Origin: Paenibacillaceae bacterium
GTDB taxonomy: Bacteria > Bacillota > Bacilli > Paenibacillales > YIM-B00363
Length of the DNA stretch: 7,547 nt
Direction of reading: 5' to 3'
Assembly (NCBI GenBank): GCA_018969805.1
Contig: JAGWXQ010000067.1
Location: 1-7,547, forward strand
Made by a program: the position numbers and the translations under genes. Shown piece after piece: positions 1 to 5,243 of the stretch. The stretch's first letter is position 1. Each line of letters begins with the position of its first letter. A model generated the notes under the pieces. It was not told the DNA's origin, searched no databases, and was given only the letters and a program-made list of their open reading frames with translations.

Positions 1-79
1 CGGCGCGTGTATGCACGTGCTGCTGCCACGCGTCGTCGATACGAAGAACAAATGCATCGTGGATGCGGACGTGTCTCAT
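1..79 (-). CDS. 5' end of an unrecognised gene leaving the window on the left
   Basis: Reading leftward, an ATG at 79-77 opens a frame with no stop to the window edge, giving 26 residues that begin MRHVRIHDAFVLRIDDAW. An AAAGGAGTG Shine-Dalgarno-like sequence lies upstream (minus strand 99-91), with 13 bases between AAGGAG and the ATG, which is somewhat long. The plus-strand frames over the same bases either stop at once or run well into lipM, so they are poorer candidates. The gene would be divergent from lipM. The visible residues match no family I recognise. What supports it is the ribosome site, the open frame and the lack of a better gene on the other strand. Only the start is visible, so the function cannot be given. 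Confidence 0.45.
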   Translation of the reverse strand, partial: MRHVRIHDAFVLRIDDAWQQHVHTRA

Positions 80-200
80 TTGCTTCTGCACACTCCTTTC
101 ATGACGGTAGCGTATCCGACGATGTCCCGATGCATGCGAACGGCGTGTGCGATGATGGCTTCATGGTGTACAATGATGATGGAGAGACGGGGGGAATCGC
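80..200. other. Divergent intergenic region between the left-edge gene and lipM
   Basis: This stretch should carry the start signals for two divergent genes. For lipM, a TACAAT at 169-174 lies at a suitable distance from the ATG as a -10 box, but I see no good -35 hexamer 16-18 bases before it. No convincing promoter is visible for the minus-strand gene. The clearest signal is the AAAGGAGTG of the left-edge gene at 91-99. A G-rich run (189-194, GGGGGGAA to 196) sits just before the lipM start. Confidence 0.4.
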
Positions 201-1016
201 ATGCAGTGGAGATTGCTTCGTACGGGAAAACAACCTCCGGCACGCAATATGGCACTGGATGAAGCGATGATGCACGCTGTCGGAGCGGGGCGCGTACCGC
301 CGACGGTGCGGCTGTATGGATGGAATCCGAACACGCTGTCAATCGGGCGTTTTCAGCGCATAAGCGACATCGATCGGGATGCACTCGCACAAGACGGGTA
401 CGGGCTCGTGCGCCGTCCAAGTGGCGGACGCGCGGTGTGGCATGCGGACGAAGTGACGTATGCGATCGTCGTTCCGGAAGGAATGGACGGGGTCCCGACA
501 TCGGTCACCGCATCGTATCAATTGTGGAGTGAAGGAATTTGCGTGGCGCTCGTGCGGTGTGGATTGCCCGCGGCGCTCGCGCCCATCGGACCACGCGTGG
601 CGCACGGAGATGCGCGAAGTGCGGGGTGTTTTGATGTGCCGTCGGCGTATGAAGTCGTCATCGCAGGGCGCAAAGTCGTCGGTAGCGCGCAATGGCGGCA
701 ACACGGAGCGATCTTGCAGCACGGATCAATATTGCTTTCGGTCGATGCAGTGGCGTGGGACCGGTATGTCGGTCATCGCAGTGCGCAAACTGCAATGCGC
801 ATGCAGGAGCGTGCCGTTGGGATCAACGACGAACGCCGTGCGCGCGCACTGCCACCACTGACTTGTGCGGATGTCGAATGGGCGCTCATCGATGGCTGGG
901 GACAGACGCTCGGCGTGCAGTGGCGCACGGAAAACGTGACGGATTCGGAGTCAGAAATGGCACAAAAATTGATTTCACAAACGTATGCCAACGAAGCATG
1001 GACGTGCAAGAGGTGA
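201..1016 (+). CDS. lipM: LipM-type octanoyltransferase (lipoate/biotin protein ligase fold)
   Basis: This 271-residue protein belongs to the BPL/LplA/LipB superfamily and most resembles Bacillus LipM, which moves octanoyl groups from acyl carrier protein onto the lipoyl domain of GcvH in the cytoplasm, the first committed step of lipoate synthesis. Visible landmarks are RNMALDEAM at 15-23, VRLYGWNPNTLSIGRFQ at 36-52, the substrate-binding loop RRPSGGRAVWH at 71-81, the acyl-accepting cysteine in RSAGCFDVPSAYE (C143), and GRKVVGSAQWRQHGAILQHGS with the conserved lysine K158. The C terminus (YANEAWTCKR) matches the usual LipM ending. The length is normal for the family. The ATG is the first start after in-frame stops eight to nine codons upstream, and a G-rich ribosome site (189-196) precedes it. 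Genuine lipoate-protein ligases lack this cysteine, which favours LipM over LplA. It stands next to nrdJ here; the flanks show no glycine-cleavage genes. Confidence 0.93.
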   Translation: MQWRLLRTGKQPPARNMALDEAMMHAVGAGRVPPTVRLYGWNPNTLSIGRFQRISDIDRDALAQDGYGLVRRPSGGRAVWHADEVTYAIVVPEGMDGVPTSVTASYQLWSEGICVALVRCGLPAALAPIGPRVAHGDARSAGCFDVPSAYEVVIAGRKVVGSAQWRQHGAILQHGSILLSVDAVAWDRYVGHRSAQTAMRMQERAVGINDERRARALPPLTCADVEWALIDGWGQTLGVQWRTENVTDSESEMAQKLISQTYANEAWTCKR

Positions 1017-1023
1017 GCGCGTT

Positions 1024-1052
1024 TCGACAAGGGTACGACAAAGCGGTATAAT
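1024..1052 (+). promoter_or_regulatory. Sigma-A-type promoter of nrdJ
   Basis: TCGACA (1024-1029) matches the -35 consensus at five of six positions, and TATAAT (1047-1052) is a perfect -10, with a 17-base spacer. It starts eight bases after the lipM stop. Transcription would begin near 1059, giving a leader of about 28 bases with a GAGGGGAG ribosome site (1068-1075) 12 bases before the nrdJ ATG. That leader is too short for a cobalamin riboswitch, and I see no clear NrdR-box palindrome beside the promoter. No terminator separates lipM from nrdJ, so some readthrough is also possible. Confidence 0.8.
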
Positions 1053-1087
1053 GGAACGATCATCCATGAGGGGAGTGCCGATCGCGC

Positions 1088-3580
1088 ATGCCTACCGAGA
1101 CGTTTGCCGCACCCAAGGGAGTGCGGACATCATTAGAAGGATTAAGTGAAAAAATTTTTTTAGACCGATACGCAAAAAAAAATGCAGATTTTACGAAGGC
1201 GTCGATCGGGGACACGGTGCTCGTGCTGACGAAAGACGACCCGAAGTTTCCTGCAAAAGAAGTCGGGGACATCGTCGCCCGTGACGGGGAAAACGTGTCC
1301 GTACTGTTGCGCTCAGGGGAGACGATCGAGACGACCGTAGAAAAGCTGACGCTGACGTGCGAGCAGGCACCCGAACAAATGTGGGACCGTTTGGCGAAGG
1401 CGATGGCATCTGTAGAGGCACCGGACAAGCAAGCGTATTGGGAACGGAGATTTCGCACGCTGCTGGACGATTGGAAGCTTGTGCCGGGGGGGCGCATCGC
1501 GGCCGGTGCGGGTGCGAGCGACGAACTGACGTTGTTCAACTGCTACGTCATTCCATCGCCGCGAGACAGCCGTGGTGGGATTATGCAAACGCTTGGAGAA
1601 ATGACGGAAATTATGTCTCGTGGGGGCGGTGTCGGGATCAACTTATCGTCGCTGCGTCCGCGCAGAGCGGTTGTGGCGGGGGTCAATGGCTCCTCAAGCG
1701 GTGCGGTGTCGTGGGGGGGATTGTTTAGCTATACGACGGGGCTGATCGAGCAGGGGGGCAGTCGCCGTGGTGCGCTTATGCTCATGATCAACGACTGGCA
1801 TCCCGATGTCATTGATTTTATTACTGTCAAGCAGACGATGGGGCAAGTGACAAACGCCAATTTGTCCGTTTGCGTGAGCAATGCGTTTATGCAGGCGGTC
1901 AAAGACGATGCGCCGTGGGAGCTTGTCTTTCCAGATACGTCGCATCCACAGTACGATGCCCTATGGAATGGGGACCTTAAGGCGTGGCGCGAAGCGGGGT
2001 TGCCGATACGGCACCATAAGACGGTCAAAGCGCGTGAAGTGTGGCACGTCATCATCGAATCGGCGTGGCGCGCTGCGGAGCCGGGTGTCGTATTTATGGA
2101 ATATTACAACGAAATGTCGAACTCGTGGTATTTTAATCCGATTATTTGTACGAATCCATGTGGAGAGCAAGGTTTGCCAGCGTGGGGCGTGTGCAATTTG
2201 TCCGCAATCAATTTGTCTCGTTTTTATGATGAAGAGCATCACGATGTCGCGTGGGATGCGTTGCGGGAAGCGGTGCATGATGCGGTGCGGTTTTTGGACA
2301 ATGTCATTGACAAGACACCGTATCATTTTGAAGACAATCGCATCAATCAACAAAGTGAACGGCGCATTGGTCTTGGTACGATGGGTTTGGCGGAGCTTAT
2401 GATTCGTTTGCACGTGCGGTACGGGTCACCGGAATCGTTGCCGTTTTTGGACCGACTGTATGGGTTTATGGCCAAAGAAGCGTATATTGCATCGTCGTCC
2501 ATCGCGCAAGAAAAAGGGCCGTTTGCGTACTTTGATCAGGAGCAGTTTTTGCGCAGTGGATTTATGCGCCACCTCGTCGCTGCGTATCCAGAAGTCGGGG
2601 ATGCGGTGCGTACGCACGGCATGCGCAACGTCACGGTCATCACGCAGGCACCGACGGGCAGTACGGGGACGATGGTCGGCACATCGACAGGGATTGAGCC
2701 GTATTTTGCGTTTGCGTACTATCGCCAAAGCCGACTCGGGTTTGATAAGCAAGACGTGCCGATTGCGTCCGAATGGAAACGGAAAAACCCCGGTAAAAAC
2801 TTGCCAAATTGGTTTGTGACTGCGATGGAGCTGACTGCATCCGACCATATTCGTGTACAGGCGGCGATTCAAAAATGGGTCGATAGCTCGATTTCGAAGA
2901 CGGCGAACTGCCCGCACGATTTTACGGTTGAAGAGACGAAGCAGTTGTATGAGCTTGCTTTTGAGCTCGGGTGCAAAGGAGTCACGATATACCGCGACGG
3001 AAGTCGGGACACGCAAGTGCTCAGCACGACAAAAGAGCAGGAAAAGCCGACCGAAATTCAGATCATTGAGGAAGTCAAAGACGATGGAGTGGACAAGCAG
3101 TACCGTTCTCGTCCACAAGTGTTGCATGGGGCGACGTATAAGTTCAATACGCCGTTTGGCATCGCGTACATTACGATCAACGATGCCGAAGACGGTGCAC
3201 CGGTAGAAATATTCCTCAACGTTGGGAAGGCGGGCTCGGACGTATTTGCGATGTCGGAAGCGCTTGGGCGCGTCATTTCGTTGTTTTTGCGGTATGGCGA
3301 GCACGGGCAAAAGACGACACTCCTGATGAAGCATTTGCGTGGTATTGGAGGCTCGGGCTCCGTGGGCTTCGGGATACACCGCGTCGAGTCGATTGCGGAT
3401 GCTGTCGCCAAGGCGATCGAGCTGCATACGACGACGCGCGCGTCGTACGTCCCGAAAGCGCCGGAAGTCGTCGTGCGCATCGCCCCTGAGCCGGATTTGT
3501 GCCCCGCGTGTGGCAAAGCGACGTTGCGTTATACGGAAGGTTGTCAGACGTGCACGCACTGTGGGCATACGAAATGTTGA
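1088..3580 (+). CDS. nrdJ: Adenosylcobalamin-dependent (class II) ribonucleoside-diphosphate reductase
   Basis: This 830-residue enzyme reduces ribonucleotides to deoxyribonucleotides in the cytoplasm using a thiyl radical made from coenzyme B12, so it needs no oxygen and no small subunit. The active site is complete. NPCGEQ at 356-361 gives N356, the thiyl cysteine C358 and E360. The disulfide pair is C152 (FNCYVIPSPRDS) and C369 (GVCNLSAINL), with the same 11-residue C358-C369 spacing as in Thermotoga NrdJ. Other family motifs are SRGGGVGINLSSLR (177-190), GGSRRGALM (223-231) and QAPTGSTGTM (520-529), near the substrate phosphates. A TSCPD domain covers about 680-783. The tail (805-830) is cysteine rich, with C805, C808, C819, C822, C825 and C830, and probably relays reducing power to the active site. 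Residues about 40-92 form an extra small beta domain between the first helix (LSEKIFLDRYAKK) and EQMWDRLAKAM. I see no ATP cone. The ATG has a ribosome site at 1068-1075. Confidence 0.97.
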   Translation: MPTETFAAPKGVRTSLEGLSEKIFLDRYAKKNADFTKASIGDTVLVLTKDDPKFPAKEVGDIVARDGENVSVLLRSGETIETTVEKLTLTCEQAPEQMWDRLAKAMASVEAPDKQAYWERRFRTLLDDWKLVPGGRIAAGAGASDELTLFNCYVIPSPRDSRGGIMQTLGEMTEIMSRGGGVGINLSSLRPRRAVVAGVNGSSSGAVSWGGLFSYTTGLIEQGGSRRGALMLMINDWHPDVIDFITVKQTMGQVTNANLSVCVSNAFMQAVKDDAPWELVFPDTSHPQYDALWNGDLKAWREAGLPIRHHKTVKAREVWHVIIESAWRAAEPGVVFMEYYNEMSNSWYFNPIICTNPCGEQGLPAWGVCNLSAINLSRFYDEEHHDVAWDALREAVHDAVRFLDNVIDKTPYHFEDNRINQQSERRIGLGTMGLAELMIRLHVRYGSPESLPFLDRLYGFMAKEAYIASSSIAQEKGPFAYFDQEQFLRSGFMRHLVAAYPEVGDAVRTHGMRNVTVITQAPTGSTGTMVGTSTGIEPYFAFAYYRQSRLGFDKQDVPIASEWKRKNPGKNLPNWFVTAMELTASDHIRVQAAIQKWVDSSISKTANCPHDFTVEETKQLYELAFELGCKGVTIYRDGSRDTQVLSTTKEQEKPTEIQIIEEVKDDGVDKQYRSRPQVLHGATYKFNTPFGIAYITINDAEDGAPVEIFLNVGKAGSDVFAMSEALGRVISLFLRYGEHGQKTTLLMKHLRGIGGSGSVGFGIHRVESIADAVAKAIELHTTTRASYVPKAPEVVVRIAPEPDLCPACGKATLRYTEGCQTCTHCGHTKC
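1149..1182 (+). repeat. Homopolymer tracts A6T7 and A9 at the start of nrdJ
   Basis: Within codons 21-32 of nrdJ there is A6 followed directly by T7 (1149-1161), then nine consecutive A (1174-1182). They encode the SEKIFL and AKKN stretches. In an otherwise G+C-rich gene they stand out as an AT-rich island and are the kind of tract where polymerase can slip. Confidence 0.85.
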
Positions 3581-3706
3581 ATGATCGATCGGTTGTGCGT
3601 ATTGTGCAGGGACGAACGATGCGTTTGTTGTGGAATGGAAACAATTCGTTCCAAAAAGTACGGTATTCGTAGATTGGTTTGATGGACAAAAATGAAGAGA
3701 GCAGGA

Positions 3707-3727
3707 CGGATGCGCATCTGGTTTTTT
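3707..3727 (+). terminator. Weak rho-independent terminator candidate after nrdJ
   Basis: CGGAT (3707-3711) can pair with ATCTG (3716-3720) across a GCGC loop, with one G-U pair. One G and then six T (3722-3727) follow. The stem is only five pairs, so stability is modest. It lies about 125 bases past the nrdJ stop in a non-coding gap, a sensible place for the end of the nrdJ transcript. No better stem plus T-run is visible nearer the stop. Confidence 0.4.
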
Positions 3728-3780
3728 GTACATCGGTGCATATAGCCCTCTGGATATAGGTTTCAATAGGGGATTCGTAT

Positions 3781-3802
3781 GATGCCAACGTTCGCTGGCA
3801 TC
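3781..3802. other. Perfect 7-bp hairpin in the convergent gap
   Basis: GATGCCA (3781-3787) and TGGCATC (3796-3802) are exact reverse complements around an 8-base loop. The hairpin would form in RNA of either strand. It lacks an adjacent T-run in both directions, so it is not a standard intrinsic terminator. It may protect a 3' end, be part of a structured RNA or be a protein-binding palindrome; the sequence does not decide. Confidence 0.5.
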
Positions 3803-3845
3803 GCCTCAAGTGCATCCCTTTGGACACAACGGTACAGATGGTCGC

Positions 3846-3865
3846 TTGTTGGGCTGAAACAACAA
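3846..3865. other. Perfect 6-bp hairpin in the convergent gap
   Basis: TTGTTG (3846-3851) and CAACAA (3860-3865) pair exactly around the 8-base loop GGCTGAAA. It lies 75 to 95 bases downstream of the lactonase stop on the minus strand and may belong to that transcript's 3' end. There is no following T-run, and six pairs can occur by chance. Confidence 0.35.
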
Positions 3866-3940
3866 TCATTTTCGAGTTGCATATTTTGTTTGAAAATTCG
3901 CACCGTTGGACAGCACGAACGCACGCCGGCTTCGTTATGG

Positions 3941-4954
3941 TCAGTGTCCGCGCAATACGTGGACACATACAGGTTTTGGGATGGTGAGGGCAGAGAGGAC
4001 GGTAAGGTGTCCTGTCGCGGTGTCTCTCATGCAGGCGCGTACGTCGTTTGTGTCGCGGTGGGCGACAAAAACAGTATGTCCATCGGGATGAATCGCAAAG
4101 TGGCGTGGGTGTTTTCCGCGTGTAGGGATGCACTGGACGTAGGACAGTGTGCCATCGGACATGACGCGATAGTGGGTGAGGCTATCGTGTCCACGGTTGG
4201 ATGCGTATACGTCCTGACCATCGGGCGATACGGCGATTTCGGCACAGGCGTTTGCCCCGGTGTACTCTTGTGGCAGACTGCGGATCGTCTGCAGCAGATG
4301 TAAAGCACCGGTATCGTCGTATGCGTACGCATCGACCGTCGAGGAAAACTCGTGGACGACATACACGTACGGTGCACATGGGTGGTAGGCGACGTGTCGT
4401 GGACCAGATGCCGGTGCGCAGCGCGTCGTATGGACGACGATCAGGCGGTCGAGGTCGTACGTGAAGAGCACGTCGCCCCCGAGGTCACACGCAATCGCAT
4501 AGCGGCCATTTGGAAATGGCGAAAAACTGTGCATGCGGGATTGGGTTTGTTCGGGGCGTATGCTCGTATTGTGGTGGTGCCAACAGGTGTGCGCTCGGAG
4601 TGCGCCATCGTCCCATGAAGCGACCCCGATGACCCCTCCGTGGTAGCTGGAACCAAAGACGCGTTTGCGGAGGGAATCGATGGCGACGTGACACAGTGTC
4701 GCTGGTGCGATATCGGTTGTTTCTTGCCATACACATGAAAACGGCGCAAACCCTATCGTATAGCGGGCGACACCTCCGTGGCCGTTGTCTAGGGCGGTAA
4801 TGACGAGCAGCATATCGTGACTGCAATCGATAAACGTGGGATTGGTCAGCCCGTGAACTGTATGGTGTATGTGCCACGTGCCGTTGTCGTACGTGACAAA
4901 GTGCACACTGGGCTCATTGTTTTTGGCGTATGATCCGATACATAGATGAATCAT
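3941..4954 (-). CDS. Lactonase-family seven-bladed beta-propeller protein (possible 6-phosphogluconolactonase)
   Basis: With the start at 4954 the product has 337 residues, close to the roughly 350 of Bacillus Pgl, and begins MIHLCIGSYAKN. An in-frame ATG 11 codons further up exists, but GGAGGTG sits just before the 4954 ATG and decides for it. The propeller repeats match the Lactonase family (Pfam PF10282): ATLCHVAIDSLRKRVFGSSY (85-104), MHSFSPFPNGRYAIACDLG (141-159), GPRHVAYHPCAPYVYVVHE (184-202), AEIAVSPDGQDVYASNRGHD (238-257) and HPRHFAIHPDGHTVFVAHRD (282-301). Known members hydrolyse 6-phosphogluconolactone in the oxidative pentose phosphate pathway, but others in this family act on other lactones, so the substrate is an inference. 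There is no signal peptide and there are 12 cysteines, both fitting a cytoplasmic protein. No pentose phosphate gene lies beside it. The gene is convergent with nrdJ and divergent from the surface-protein gene. Confidence 0.85.
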   Translation of the reverse strand: MIHLCIGSYAKNNEPSVHFVTYDNGTWHIHHTVHGLTNPTFIDCSHDMLLVITALDNGHGGVARYTIGFAPFSCVWQETTDIAPATLCHVAIDSLRKRVFGSSYHGGVIGVASWDDGALRAHTCWHHHNTSIRPEQTQSRMHSFSPFPNGRYAIACDLGGDVLFTYDLDRLIVVHTTRCAPASGPRHVAYHPCAPYVYVVHEFSSTVDAYAYDDTGALHLLQTIRSLPQEYTGANACAEIAVSPDGQDVYASNRGHDSLTHYRVMSDGTLSYVQCIPTRGKHPRHFAIHPDGHTVFVAHRDTNDVRACMRDTATGHLTVLSALTIPKPVCVHVLRGH

Positions 4955-4959
4955 GTGCG

Positions 4960-4966
4960 CACCTCC
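4960..4966 (-). promoter_or_regulatory. Ribosome binding site that sets the lactonase start
   Basis: Reading the minus strand, GGAGGTG is followed five bases later by the ATG at 4954-4952. The upstream ATG at 4987 has no comparable site, so the shorter product is preferred. Confidence 0.85.
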
Positions 4967-5136
4967 GTGGGGGATTGTTTCGCTCAAGCCGTTCTACGCA
5001 TCTTGCGATGAACCAAAAGGCATCCCGCTGGAACGATGTGTTATCGGGGATAAGTATCGGGTGTCTGCACGCACTGCACAAGCGATGGGTACGAGTATAC
5101 GCCGATCAGTTTGTGGCAGTCAATGTGGGCGGTCTG

Positions 5137-5149
5137 GAAAAAATTTTTC
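5137..5149. promoter_or_regulatory. A-tract/T-tract palindrome in the promoter region
   Basis: GAAAAAATTTTTC is a perfect palindrome with a single central base, standing out in G+C-rich surroundings about 75 bases before the surface-protein gene. It overlaps the weak -35 candidate TGGAAA. It could be intrinsically bent DNA or a repressor site. Its role is an inference from position only. Confidence 0.4.
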
Positions 5150-5200
5150 GGATGCCCTACACTTCTAAGGGGGTGCATCCGATATCCATACCAAATGCGC

Positions 5201-5243
5201 ATTTGGAGGTGCATGCGGGATGAACAGCACAGGAATTTGGAGG
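5201..5243 (+). promoter_or_regulatory. Tandem Shine-Dalgarno sites giving two in-frame starts
   Basis: The nine bases ATTTGGAGG occur at 5201-5209 and again at 5235-5243. The first, extended to GGAGGTG (5205-5211), is eight bases before ATG 5220. The second GGAGG (5239-5243) is nine bases before TTG 5253, which is in the same frame as codon 12. Both are good ribosome sites, so the N terminus of the surface protein is uncertain by 11 residues, or both starts are used. Confidence 0.6.

Larger units (their letters stand above)
3581..3940. other. Convergent intergenic gap between nrdJ and the lactonase gene
   Basis: This 360-base gap lies between the convergent stops of nrdJ and the lactonase gene. 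Short open frames exist on both strands, but none has a ribosome site or a recognisable product. It holds a weak plus-strand terminator candidate (3707-3727) and two perfect hairpins: GATGCCA with TGGCATC around an 8-base loop (3781-3802), and TTGTTG with CAACAA around an 8-base loop (3846-3865). Neither is followed closely by a T-run on either strand. A weaker TTGTT/AACAA pair sits at 3625-3644. No tRNA and no known riboswitch is recognisable. Confidence 0.5.
4955..5204. other. Divergent intergenic region between lactonase and surface-protein genes
   Basis: This stretch must drive both divergent genes. On the plus strand, TGGAAA (5135-5140) and TACACT (5158-5163), 17 bases apart, form a weak promoter candidate for the surface protein. 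It overlaps a GAAAAAATTTTTC palindrome (5137-5149) that may bend the DNA. On the minus strand no strong promoter is apparent. An inverted repeat TTATC-GGG-GATAA (5041-5053) overlaps a direct repeat TATCGGG (5042-5048 and 5055-5061) and could be a regulator site. Open frames across this region lack ribosome sites and cover the lactonase start, so I do not call them genes. Confidence 0.4.

Noticed and set aside
76..501. 141-codon minus-strand frame opposite the lipM start
   Set aside because: It is antisense to conserved LipM motifs and its product is an Arg/His/Ser-rich shadow.
1053..1087. Cobalamin riboswitch upstream of the B12-dependent RNR
   Set aside because: The predicted leader is about 28 bases, far too short, and no B12-box-like sequence is visible.
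2426..3766. 446-codon minus-strand open frame opposite nrdJ
   Set aside because: It lies antisense to conserved NrdJ sequence, its product is arginine-rich with no recognisable domain, and it is explained by the codon bias of nrdJ.
3763..3966. 67-codon minus-strand frame just after the lactonase gene
   Set aside because: It has no ribosome site at its ATG or the internal ATG, overlaps the lactonase end and contains both hairpins; no family is recognised.
3273..4133. 286-codon minus-strand open frame spanning the nrdJ end, the gap and the lactonase end
   Set aside because: It overlaps two recognised genes, has no family features and looks like a low-complexity Arg/Thr/Cys-rich shadow.
3779..4303. 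174-codon plus-strand frame opposite the lactonase end
   Set aside because: It is antisense to conserved propeller repeats and lacks a ribosome site.
4930..5223. 97-codon plus-strand frame whose TGA overlaps the ATG at 5220
   Set aside because: It covers the lactonase start and its ribosome site, has no ribosome site of its own and no recognisable product; the ATGA overlap is probably chance.
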